Part shown: piece after piece, positions 1 through 7,315 of the stretch | Layout: each line of letters opens with the position of its first letter | How positions within the stretch are numbered: position 1 is the first letter of the stretch | DNA from: Candidatus Nanohalarchaeota archaeon | Lineage (GTDB): Archaea > EX4484-52 > B79-G9 | Reading direction: 5' to 3' | Assembly (NCBI GenBank): GCA_003660865.1 | Contig: QMVA01000007.1 | Location: 1-18,817, forward strand | DNA: 18,817 nt | Made by a program: the position numbers and the translations under genes | Notes under the pieces: generated by a model | What the model was told of the DNA's origin: nothing | Seen by the model: the letters and a program-made list of their open reading frames with translations, nothing else | Databases searched by the model: none

Positions 1-34
1 CTGCTATTGTTTTTAATATTTTGGCTAAAACTCG

Positions 35-201
35 CTAAACGATATCAGCAAATCCTTTGGTAATGGCTTGTGCAACAGCACCAAGAGGCAGGGTATAAGT
101 CAAAACTATAAGTAATCTTATTCTGTTAAGGGGAGTTACTTTTTTTTCATTCCCTTGACTTTCATTTTTTTTCGTTTTTTTGGACCTTTATTTACTATCA
201 T
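35..201 (-). pseudogene. small Lys-rich single-pass membrane protein, frame broken at an A8 run
   Basis: The minus strand has a strong ribosome site (GGAGG, complement of 212-216) ten bases before an ATG at 201. The frame opens as MIVNKGPKKRKKMKVKGMKKK and stops at once (TAA, 136-138), just after a run of eight A (plus-strand T at 140-147). One extra A would let it continue into a coding-like stretch with a hydrophobic helix (LLIVLTYTLPLGAVAQAI) ending at the TAG at 35-37, giving a 55-residue protein with a basic cytoplasmic tail and one membrane span. It lies about 30 bases behind the purT stop, so it is probably cotranscribed. I do not recognise the family. It may be a recent frameshift, a homopolymer sequencing error, or a gene read through by polymerase slippage. 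A9 runs inside other genes here (dapB, lysA, the first platform protein) are in frame, which makes general homopolymer error less likely. Confidence 0.5.
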
Positions 202-231
202 TTGCGTTTCGCCTCCTTTGATTTTTTACAA

Positions 232-1677
232 TTACTGGAGATGCTTTTTTCTTGCGTCAAGTGTGTTATCCTGTGTAATCCATTTTTTGAACTGTCTCGT
301 TCTCATCTCTATTTTGTGGGCTGATACTTCTGCTTTATTTTTCGCGTCAAGTACATTTTTTCCCATAGCTAGAGTTATACCGAGGCGCCGATGTACGTCT
401 TTTGGCGCTTTTGGGTCGTATGATACGTTTGGCTTGCCGAAAAGATAGACGTTTACCCCCGGTGTGTTTCCTGCATTCCATATACCTCTGAATTCAGGAT
501 CCCAGCCACCGCAGCCAGCTTTGATGACATGAGAGGAAGCAGGCATAATCGGGTCTATTATCCTGTAGCCATCTTCATTTGTTCTTGCGGGAACAGGGAG
601 ACCACTTATCGCACGCAGATGGAGTGCACCTTCATTCATGCCGATCATGTGCGACATGAAAGTTACCATACCTGTATCGTGAGGCCGCGGCGAGCATTCG
701 TTACCTAATACTTGTACTTTTCCGTCTTCTGCTTTTACAAAGAGTTCGACACCGAAGACACCGAGACCACCGAGCACGCCTGTGATTTTCTTTGCTGCTT
801 TGTATATCTTTCTTTCTGCTTTTTTTGCAAGGTCCTCGTCCGGCTTGAATTTAGAGCCGACATCTTCTGGTTTCCATGGCAGGTATTCTGTGACATTTGG
901 GCTTTGCCATGAAGCATGATAGTCACCATCTATCTGGTAATGTCCTATTGGTCTTGGGAAAGATGTGACTATTTTCCCGTTTTCATCCAAATGCCTTACT
1001 GCAAGTTCTGTGACTTCTGTATCAAAGTCTATGTATTCTTCAATTATTGCTCTTGTGCCTGAGCCTCTTGCATCCTTTAGAGCTGTAAGCCGTGCAGGCT
1101 CTATGTCTTTTGGGGTTTTGATGAAGTATGAGCCGTGGCCTGATGAGCTCATTATTGCTTTGCTTACGCAGGGATATCCCATCTTTTCGACTGCTTTTTT
1201 GAACTCATCGGCGTCTTCAGTATCTACATAAATGTACTTGCTTGTTGGCACTCCTGCTTTTGCGATCATGTCCCTGCTTCTTTCCCTGTTCATTGTTATC
1301 CAGACTGCTTTTGCGTTTGGTCTTACTGGCCAGCCTTCTTTTTCGAGCCGCATAAGCATATCGAGGTTTATCGCCTCTATTTCGCAGACTATTGCACTGG
1401 GTTTTTCAAGCTCCACAACATGGCGCACGGCATCACCGTCAAGCATATCTATTGTATACGACTTGTGCGCTACCTGCTGAGCCGGCGCGTTCTCGTAGCG
1501 ATCGACAGCGACTGTTGCCATGCCAAGGCGCTGGGCCTGGATAATTACTTCACGTCCCAGTTCCCCTGAACCAAGGAGCAGGATTTTGCAGGAATTGGTC
1601 TGGCAGGGTGATGTCAGGATATCTCTTTTTGTGTAGTTTAATGGGAGTTGTGATTGTAACTGTAAATTGATATTCAT
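232..1677 (-). CDS. purT: Formate-dependent phosphoribosylglycinamide formyltransferase (GAR transformylase 2)
   Basis: PurT uses ATP and formate to formylate GAR in cytosolic purine synthesis. The 481-residue product has the N-terminal ATP-grasp preATP fold (LLLGSGELGREV, about 33-44; VAVDRYENAP, 56-65; NMLDGDA-like IDMLDGDAV, 76-84), the ATP-grasp core with MSSSGHG (176-182), Mg-ligand candidates E311 (FGVELFV) and E327 (NECSPRPHDTG), and the C-terminal GLPV and LFGKP segments. Family members are usually near 390 residues. The extra length comes from a 30-residue N-terminal extension and two insertions, roughly 258-280 and 380-405. The Lys of the usual SSSGKG loop is His here. The ATG at 1677 has GAGGTG (complement of 1683-1688) five bases upstream and a TATA box further up, so this start is well supported. 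Identification rests on strong recalled similarity to bacterial PurT. Confidence 0.93.
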   Translation of the reverse strand: MNINLQLQSQLPLNYTKRDILTSPCQTNSCKILLLGSGELGREVIIQAQRLGMATVAVDRYENAPAQQVAHKSYTIDMLDGDAVRHVVELEKPSAIVCEIEAINLDMLMRLEKEGWPVRPNAKAVWITMNRERSRDMIAKAGVPTSKYIYVDTEDADEFKKAVEKMGYPCVSKAIMSSSGHGSYFIKTPKDIEPARLTALKDARGSGTRAIIEEYIDFDTEVTELAVRHLDENGKIVTSFPRPIGHYQIDGDYHASWQSPNVTEYLPWKPEDVGSKFKPDEDLAKKAERKIYKAAKKITGVLGGLGVFGVELFVKAEDGKVQVLGNECSPRPHDTGMVTFMSHMIGMNEGALHLRAISGLPVPARTNEDGYRIIDPIMPASSHVIKAGCGGWDPEFRGIWNAGNTPGVNVYLFGKPNVSYDPKAPKDVHRRLGITLAMGKNVLDAKNKAEVSAHKIEMRTRQFKKWITQDNTLDARKKHLQ

Positions 1678-1715
1678 TGAAGCACCTCAGTTGTATTTTT
1701 TGGTTATTTTTTTCT

Positions 1716-1740
1716 ACATTTATATATTAATCTTTGACTT
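1716..1740 (-). promoter_or_regulatory. Promoter of purT (BRE plus TATA box)
   Basis: Read on the minus strand, the purine-rich AAGTCAAAGA is followed by TTAATATATAAATG. This is a good archaeal BRE/TATA pair centred about 48 bases before the purT start codon. Transcription would begin near 1697 and leave a short leader holding the GAGGTG ribosome site. Inferred from sequence only. Confidence 0.6.
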
Positions 1741-1810
1741 GGAAATCATAAATAGTTTTTGTTTGTGCCGGGATTTTTTACGGATTTTTTACGATACCTA
1801 TATATTCTTG

Positions 1811-1826
1811 GAAAATTTTATATATC
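1811..1826 (+). promoter_or_regulatory. Putative promoter of the pilus locus
   Basis: GAAAATTTTATATATC resembles an archaeal BRE/TATA element. It is the best TATA-like site upstream of the first pilin gene, and predicts a start near 1845 and a leader of about 120 bases. The direct and inverted repeats at 1842-1882 lie immediately downstream, around the predicted start site. Confidence 0.45.
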
Positions 1827-1841
1827 ATGTTATACACATAT

Positions 1842-1882
1842 TAAGTTAGTATGTTAGTATTTAACTTAGTGTTGAAGTTAGT
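1842..1882 (+). repeat. Iterated TTAGT motifs with an inverted TAAGTTA/TAACTTA pair, possible operator
   Basis: TTAGT occurs four times in 37 bases (1846, 1854, 1866, 1878), with spacings of 8, 12 and 12. The outer two copies are the 8-mer AAGTTAGT (1843-1850, 1875-1882). TAAGTTA at 1842-1848 is the reverse complement of TAACTTA at 1862-1868. The cluster lies between the predicted TATA box and the ribosome site of the pilus locus, where a repressor site would act. The regulatory role is inferred. Confidence 0.4.
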
Positions 1883-1964
1883 GCTTATGCAATACTGAAT
1901 TTGCAGTAGTATATCGTGGTTGTAAAAGTGAAATAATCAATTGAAGAAAGGAAGGTGATAGAAT

Positions 1965-2891
1965 ATGTTTTTGTCAAGGAATGGTAAGAATAACAAGAGT
2001 AATAATCATGAGTTGTACCGGAAGGCGCAATCTCAGGTGCTGTCCATAATACTTATAAGCGGTATTTTGGTTACTGTTGTTGGTGCTACCTATATGTGGG
2101 GTGTGCCGTTGATTGAAAAGGGGCGGACTTCTTCAGATAACGAGCTTGCTGAGAGTTTTATGCTTCTTCTGAAGGAAAAGGTAGATGATGTGGCAGAGAC
2201 TGGTGAGCAGAGGACATTACCTGTTGAGCTTATAGGTGATCTTGAACTTAGAGAGGATAATTCTTTGACATATACTATTGTCACGAGGGGCTTGAATATT
2301 GCAACTACGGCATGGGTTCCACTTGCAGGCGGTATGTCACCAGTGCAGGAGGATATGGCTGCTGTTGCGGCGGATGGCGGTACGGGAACAGTGAATATCA
2401 ACGATGACGTGACATGTACTATGACCTCTACTTGTGGTGCATCTCCAAATGTAAACCTATTAAGTTGTACGGGCGGTTTTGCAGGAGGAGTAAGGTCTGA
2501 GGGAGGGACTTATGATATTAATGGCGAAAGTTATCTTGTGCATCATATCGACTGCGTCGGAGACATTGATGGCCAGGCACTGATAGTAGGTCCTGAAAGA
2601 GAGAAGGCAGGCATTGTTGGTATTGATGAGGCAGGTGTTCTGATTGCAAAAAGCGAGCCTGCCGGAGACAGATTTAAGACAATATATCGTTTGGCATACA
2701 GGGAACTTGATGATATATCCACTCCGAGCAAAGATGGTTACAGGATACAGCTAACGCGGGAAGGAAATAATATTTTAGGTCCGGGACAGCACAGAATTAC
2801 TATTCGACGTGATGAAAACTCAAAGATAATCGGCGCGTCAAAGCATGGTGGAGATTTGATAGGTACAAAGATATTCATCTCAATGTCGTGA
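1965..2891 (+). CDS. Archaeal type IV prepilin-like protein, 308 residues
   Basis: First gene of the pilus locus, with a near-perfect GGTGAT ribosome site at 1954-1959 five bases before the ATG. A basic 21-residue leader ends in YRKA and is followed by QSQVLSIILISGILVTVVGA, a class III-like prepilin core; a FlaK/EppA-type peptidase should cut between A21 and Q22. The rest is predicted to be extracytoplasmic and beta-rich, with IATTAWVPLAG near 112, a pair of Cys-containing segments around 150-200, and a C-terminal part (GIDEAGVLIAKSEPAG, YRLAYRELDD, GYRIQL) resembling a conserved archaeal pilin-like family I recognise only by pattern. Cysteines near 151, 157, 168 and 197 may form disulfides. 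It is probably a structural or minor pilin, though a secreted pseudopilin-like subunit is possible. Confidence 0.8.
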   Translation: MFLSRNGKNNKSNNHELYRKAQSQVLSIILISGILVTVVGATYMWGVPLIEKGRTSSDNELAESFMLLLKEKVDDVAETGEQRTLPVELIGDLELREDNSLTYTIVTRGLNIATTAWVPLAGGMSPVQEDMAAVAADGGTGTVNINDDVTCTMTSTCGASPNVNLLSCTGGFAGGVRSEGGTYDINGESYLVHHIDCVGDIDGQALIVGPEREKAGIVGIDEAGVLIAKSEPAGDRFKTIYRLAYRELDDISTPSKDGYRIQLTREGNNILGPGQHRITIRRDENSKIIGASKHGGDLIGTKIFISMS

Positions 2892-2912
2892 ATGATGGTG
2901 GCGTAATGTCTC

Positions 2913-2999
2913 CTATATAAATAAGTTATGGATTCTGGGATATTGACTGGTTCCACGCTTTTTTCCAACCAATAGTATCAATCAAAGAAGCGTTGGAAC
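2913..2999 (+). promoter_or_regulatory. Internal promoter and structured leader upstream of the second prepilin
   Basis: The 159-base gap after the first pilin has a TATA-like CTATATAAATA at about 2913-2923, predicting a start near 2945. The leader that follows can form alternative stems. GTTCCACGCTT (2950-2960) pairs, with one bulged base, with AAGCGTTGGAAC (2988-2999). The perfect 7-mer TTCCAAC (2963-2969) competes for GTTGGAA (2992-2998). It could decouple the levels of the first pilin and the downstream machinery. No coding frame of note lies in the gap. Confidence 0.4.
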
Positions 3000-3050
3000 A
3001 TGTGGTGAAGTTGGAGAATTCCGTGCTTTTTGATTCCTCAGGTGCAATTT

Positions 3051-3560
3051 ATGTTACAATCAAAATCCAGGAAATTTATATGTAGATTGGTTCAATTTCC
3101 AAGCTCTTTGATTGATGGGCGAAGTTTGTCTCGTAATCAAAGAAAACGAAAAGGTCAGGTCATGATAATTGAAGAGATGATGATGTTTGCATTAGGTGCT
3201 CTGATTATTATCGGGATAATATTTATTTTCAGGGAGGTCAATGACGGGATACTTGAATTTGTCCAGGACGGGCAGACAGAGGAAGTCAATGGTTATATTA
3301 AAGCACATATTGTGTCATTAAAGAGTATGAACTGCACACGATGCCATGTCACAATTAAAATTCCTGAGACGATTAGCGGGCAGGACTATACAATCTACGG
3401 TGAAGAAAGCAAAAGAAGGTTACTGATTCATAATAATGGCCGAATATGGTGTGAGAAAAATCTGTCCGCAGATATCAGTGGCAGGTCTTCCGGGAGCAAA
3501 ATGTTGAGGCTTGAGTATGATGAGGGCGTAATAATGATGAGAGGTGTTAATGATTACTAA
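3051..3560 (+). CDS. Small prepilin-like protein with a long basic leader, 169 residues
   Basis: The product has RKRKG followed by QVMIIEEMMMFALGALIIIG, a prepilin cleavage site and hydrophobic core with Glu close to the cleavage point. The mature part of about 134 residues has two Cys in NCTRCHVTIKI, a third near GRIWCEKN, and a beta-rich look. I chose the ATG at 3051 because AGGTG (3040-3044) sits six bases upstream. That gives a 35-residue leader, which is long. TTG codons at 3030 and 3108 are alternatives without a good ribosome site, and the ATG at 3162 would remove the cleavage motif. Its end overlaps the ATPase start by 11 bases, so the two are translationally coupled. Likely a minor pilin or initiator pseudopilin. 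Confidence 0.72.
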   Translation: MLQSKSRKFICRLVQFPSSLIDGRSLSRNQRKRKGQVMIIEEMMMFALGALIIIGIIFIFREVNDGILEFVQDGQTEEVNGYIKAHIVSLKSMNCTRCHVTIKIPETISGQDYTIYGEESKRRLLIHNNGRIWCEKNLSADISGRSSGSKMLRLEYDEGVIMMRGVNDY

Positions 3561-5343
3561 GACAAAGACATTAAGTTTAAGGAAGAGCGTTAAGACATTT
3601 AAATCACGATACCGGGACCATCTTGCAAGACAAAAAGTGGATTCGTTGCCCTCTGGAGGGGGTGTTGATATCGATATTGTCAACAAGTTGATTCCTGCAC
3701 TGAAAGGCATGCAGTTCAGTCAACAATCAAGTAAGAAAAAACATAAAATTCGTGAAAAGGACTATAAAATTGTTAATCTTCATAATCTGGAAAAGAGTAC
3801 GGGCGATGGTATTGAAGTTGATTATGCGGAGTTTCAGAGCATAGATTTGAAGTATACTCTTACCCCTGCTCAGGTAAATGGGAACGAGCGGGTTTATGCA
3901 TGGGCAAATATTGTATGGATGCCTGATGAGAAAGCGCTCAAGTATAATGTATTGGAGCCAGAGCTTACAGAGATTGATAAGAAAGCTATAAACAGAATAA
4001 AGAATGCGATTGAAGAAAAAATAAATGTTCATTTTGAATCAGTACACCGCCAGGCAGCAGAGAAATATATCAGCCAGATGATTGAGCAAATAGTACGCCA
4101 GTATGAAATGAGGTTAACTATTGATCAGAGAAATAAGTATAATTACTATCTTTTAAGGAACTTTATAGACCTTGACAAACTCCAGCCGATATTAAATGAT
4201 CCTAATGTTGAGGATATAAGCTGTGATGGCATTAATATCCCCATATTCGTGTATCACAGGAACCCTAAATTCGGATCTCTTCCGACAAGTGTTTCGTTTG
4301 AGACAAAAGAAGAACTTGATGATTTTGTGATGAAGCTGGCGCAGAGATGCGGGAAGACAATATCTGTTGCAGAGCCGGTGCTGCAGGGTGCTTTGCCGGA
4401 CGGGTCAAGGGTCCAGGCAACACTTGAGACTGATATTGCCAAGAGAGGATCAAATTTCACGATAAGGAAGTTTACAAAGGAGCCGATGACTCCTATCCAC
4501 TTGATGGAATATGGAACACTGGATGCAAAGATGCTTGCATACCTTTGGTTTGTTATTGAGCATAATAGGTCTATACTTGTCTGTGGTCCTACTGCGTCAG
4601 GTAAGACGACACTGTTGAATGCCCTGTCACTTTTTATAAGACCGAGTATGAAGATAGTCTCGATTGAGGATACACCTGAGCTGCGTCTACCACATGTGCA
4701 TTGGATACCTGAGATTGCAAGGGAAGGCATCAGTTCCTATGGAACAGGTGATAAGAGATTAGGGGAGGTAAGTATGTTTGATCTTTTGAGGGCTGCGTTG
4801 AGACAGCGCCCGGATTATCTCATTGTTGGTGAGGTGAGGGGCAAGGAAGCATTTATACTTTTCCAGGCAATGGCGACAGGTCATGCGGGCTTGTCGACAA
4901 TGCATGCGGACTCGCTCGATAAGGTTATTGACAGGCTCACAACGCCGCCGATACAGTTGCCTGCATCGCTTTTGGAGACTCTTGATTTGATTGTGTTTGC
5001 AAAGCGCATGAGGTATCGCAATCATAATGTGCGGCGTACGACTGAGGTCCATGAGATTAATTTTTATGATTCAGATGATAAGTATCTGGACAGCTCGAGG
5101 GTGTTTAGGTGGGGTGCTTCGCTTGATACATTCAATATTGATGAAGATTCTGATTTGCTGGGACGCCTTTGCAGGGATGAGGGTATTACTGAGTCCAAGC
5201 TTAAATCAGAGATTGTGAACAGGATTAAAGTGTTGAAGTGGATGAAAGAGAATGATGTGAAGAACTACAGGCAGGTGGGCGATGTAATCTCTCAGTATTA
5301 TTCCAGCCCCCAGAGAGTGATAAATGCTATAGAGGCAGAATAA
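3550..5343 (+). CDS. Type II/IV secretion ATPase, FlaI/GspE/VirB11 superfamily
   Basis: This is the motor that powers pilus assembly at the inner face of the membrane. The 597-residue protein has an archaeal-type N-terminal domain with the ILNDPNVEDISCDG segment, the Walker A GPTASGKT (346-353), the Asp-box EDTPELRLPHVHWI, the Walker B-region PDYLIVGEVRG (421-431), and the His-box segment ATGHAGLSTMHADS. All catalytic motifs look intact. The length matches FlaI-like archaeal ATPases. The ATG at 3550 overlaps the preceding gene and sits just after GAGGTG (3541-3546), whereas the GTG at 3544 has no ribosome site of its own. It could serve a pilus, an adhesion filament or an archaellum-like organelle; the absence of fla accessory genes (flaCDEFGH) here argues for a pilus. 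Confidence 0.93.
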   Translation: MITKTKTLSLRKSVKTFKSRYRDHLARQKVDSLPSGGGVDIDIVNKLIPALKGMQFSQQSSKKKHKIREKDYKIVNLHNLEKSTGDGIEVDYAEFQSIDLKYTLTPAQVNGNERVYAWANIVWMPDEKALKYNVLEPELTEIDKKAINRIKNAIEEKINVHFESVHRQAAEKYISQMIEQIVRQYEMRLTIDQRNKYNYYLLRNFIDLDKLQPILNDPNVEDISCDGINIPIFVYHRNPKFGSLPTSVSFETKEELDDFVMKLAQRCGKTISVAEPVLQGALPDGSRVQATLETDIAKRGSNFTIRKFTKEPMTPIHLMEYGTLDAKMLAYLWFVIEHNRSILVCGPTASGKTTLLNALSLFIRPSMKIVSIEDTPELRLPHVHWIPEIAREGISSYGTGDKRLGEVSMFDLLRAALRQRPDYLIVGEVRGKEAFILFQAMATGHAGLSTMHADSLDKVIDRLTTPPIQLPASLLETLDLIVFAKRMRYRNHNVRRTTEVHEINFYDSDDKYLDSSRVFRWGASLDTFNIDEDSDLLGRLCRDEGITESKLKSEIVNRIKVLKWMKENDVKNYRQVGDVISQYYSSPQRVINAIEAE

Positions 5344-5344
5344 A

Positions 5345-6262
5345 ATGGATTCTAATGATGCTTATGTACGGATTTCGTATAAATATTTCTGCGGCTTTAC
5401 CAGAAAGTATCTTGTATCTACATTCAAAGATCTTTATAAGGATATCAGACGAGCAAATATTACCCTGACTCTTGTGGAGTACCTGTCTGTTGCTATGGCA
5501 ATTTCATTGGCTGTTTTTGTTGCAATGTCTATCGGTGGAACAGTGATTGCTTTTCTGCTATTGAGTGTTGTTGCTAAAGGTGTTAGTGGTGTCAGTGCCA
5601 TTTTGCTTGGATTATTTCTGGGGTTTCTTTTTGGAGTAGTATCATCAGGTGGAATTTTTATGCTATACTATACTTATCCTTCTGTTATGGTCGCTGACAG
5701 AAAAAAAAAGATTGATGATTGCCTGCCGTTTGCGACTCTCTACCTTGCGACAATTTCCGGGAGCGGCACACCGCCGATTGCAATGTTTCGTGCGCTTGCG
5801 AATTTTAAGGAGTATGGTGAAATTTCCAAGGAATCAGAGAGGATTATTGAAGAGACGGATGTATTGGGTGTGAATCTGGCGCTTGCTATTGAGAATGCTG
5901 CAAACAGGACACCATCGGATCGCCTGAGAGATATATTTTGGGGCATAAAATCAATTATTGTGGTCGGCGGTGACATCCAGACATTTCTGCATGAGAAAGC
6001 AGGAAATACTATGATGGAATATAAGCGCAGGCTGGCTCAGTTTACCCAGCAACTTACCATGTTTATTGAAATGTATATCACTGTTGTAATAGTCGGTTCT
6101 GTGTTTTTTATGGTGCTTACGACGATAATGGGATCTATGAGTTCCGGTTCAAGCAAGCTGATTGTGCTTCTGCAATTCCTTATAACGTTCCTGTTCCTGC
6201 CCATAGCATCGTTTGGATTAATGATACTTATAAAGGGTATATCTCCATCGACCAAGACTTAG
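5345..6262 (+). CDS. Type II secretion F / TadC-FlaJ-like platform protein 1
   Basis: A polytopic membrane protein of 305 residues that should form the assembly platform with the ATPase. There are hydrophobic segments around 45-110, a cytoplasmic T2SSF domain about 118-222 (DDCLPFATLYLATISGSGTP, then a helical stretch ending in the IIVVGGDIQTFLHEKA segment), and two C-terminal spans about 228-300. GG residues in GSGTPP and VVGGDI match the T2SSF family pattern. It starts one base after the ATPase stop, with GAGG at 5332-5335. A run of nine A near 5700-5709 (DRKKKID) stays in frame. Two T2SSF genes in tandem is the archaeal norm outside the archaellum operon (TadC-like pairs). Confidence 0.88.
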   Translation: MDSNDAYVRISYKYFCGFTRKYLVSTFKDLYKDIRRANITLTLVEYLSVAMAISLAVFVAMSIGGTVIAFLLLSVVAKGVSGVSAILLGLFLGFLFGVVSSGGIFMLYYTYPSVMVADRKKKIDDCLPFATLYLATISGSGTPPIAMFRALANFKEYGEISKESERIIEETDVLGVNLALAIENAANRTPSDRLRDIFWGIKSIIVVGGDIQTFLHEKAGNTMMEYKRRLAQFTQQLTMFIEMYITVVIVGSVFFMVLTTIMGSMSSGSSKLIVLLQFLITFLFLPIASFGLMILIKGISPSTKT

Positions 6263-6282
6263 ATAAGTAGTGTGTGTTTTAA

Positions 6283-7305
6283 ATGGACGAAGATAAGAAA
6301 GCTTTGAAAAAAGAGAATATGATAAAGATAGGCAGCATTGTTTTAGGGTTTTTGCTACTGATAACTAGTGTTATCTTGCTGATGGTGAGCGCACCAGAAA
6401 CAGAGTCCAGTGATACTCTTGGCTGCGGGGAAGATGGTATCTGCAATTGCAAGTGTGGAACTAAAGATGTATCTAAAGTAGACAGTGATTGCAATAGTTT
6501 GGGGCAGACTTTGAGCATTATATTAATGGTTATTGGTATGCTTATTGGTGTGGTGCCGACTTCTGCGTACGAGTATTTCAGGTTTGCGAAGTTCAAGCGG
6601 ATGGAGGACAGTTTTCCGCGGTTTATGAAGGACTTTTCTGAAGCAGTGAAGGGAGGTATGACTATACCTCAGGCGCTCACAATGGTAGCCAAAATTGACT
6701 ATGGTGCCCTTTCAAAAGAGGTAAAGAAAGCGGATCATCAGGTGTCGTGGGGACTTCCTTTCCCGAAAGCCATGCAGCGTTTTGCAGAGAGGATAAAGGG
6801 TAGTTCTGTTATGAAACAGTCATTTACCATAATCAATGAATCATTTACATCCGGCGGAGATATTGCAAATACAATGAATTCAATAGCTATGAATGTAGGA
6901 CTGATAAAAGAAATAGAAGATGAGAGGAAATCTATAATGTCACAGCAGATATATATTATGTATTTCATATTCTTCATGTTTCTTGGTATTATCGTGATGC
7001 TCTACAAAATGATTGTGCCGATGTTGGGGATAAACATTTCGGATCCAACTACACCGTTAGACCCCGCTGCGAACTGTAAAGAGCTGGGCCTGCCCTCTGA
7101 GTTGATGTGCGGTATAGGAAGAGCGATGGGATTGGGTTGTGAATATGTATATTTTGTGAGCCTTTTTCTGTTCATGTGCTTAATACAAGGCATCTCAAGC
7201 GGGATACTTGCAGGGGTTATCGGGGAAGGTAAGATGGCTGCAGGCATAAAACATGCGGCAATAATGGTAATTGTGACATTGTGTGTATTTGTAATATTTA
7301 TTTAG
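6283..7305 (+). CDS. Type II secretion F / TadC-like platform protein 2 with Cys-rich external loops
   Basis: Second platform subunit, 340 residues. It has a membrane span at about 14-36, an extracytoplasmic loop (about 38-74), a span at about 76-93, a cytoplasmic T2SSF domain (about 95-222, with FPRFMKDFSEAVKGGMTIP and SFTSGGDIA), and spans near 226-248, 287-312 and 322-340. The first external loop holds Cys 48, 54, 56, 58 and 70. The loop after the T2SSF domain holds Cys 265, 276 and 286. I know of no such clusters in ordinary TadC/FlaJ proteins, and they suggest disulfide pairing or metal binding outside the cell. The start at 6283 lacks a clear ribosome site; an in-frame ATG at 6319 would shorten the N-terminus without losing the first span. 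Confidence 0.87.
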   Translation: MDEDKKALKKENMIKIGSIVLGFLLLITSVILLMVSAPETESSDTLGCGEDGICNCKCGTKDVSKVDSDCNSLGQTLSIILMVIGMLIGVVPTSAYEYFRFAKFKRMEDSFPRFMKDFSEAVKGGMTIPQALTMVAKIDYGALSKEVKKADHQVSWGLPFPKAMQRFAERIKGSSVMKQSFTIINESFTSGGDIANTMNSIAMNVGLIKEIEDERKSIMSQQIYIMYFIFFMFLGIIVMLYKMIVPMLGINISDPTTPLDPAANCKELGLPSELMCGIGRAMGLGCEYVYFVSLFLFMCLIQGISSGILAGVIGEGKMAAGIKHAAIMVIVTLCVFVIFI

Positions 7306-7315
7306 TGATGCAAGA

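Noticed and set aside
735..929. Short frames on both strands inside purT
   Set aside because: They are shadows of the purT gene, which has full domain support and a ribosome site.
2892..2975. Short frame starting MDSGILTGSTLF in the gap after the first pilin
   Set aside because: Only 15 codons, no ribosome site, and it overlaps the predicted leader structure.
3086..3100. GGTTCAATTTCC resembling a tRNA T-arm
   Set aside because: No acceptor, D or anticodon arm could be placed around it, and it lies in the leader of a prepilin gene.
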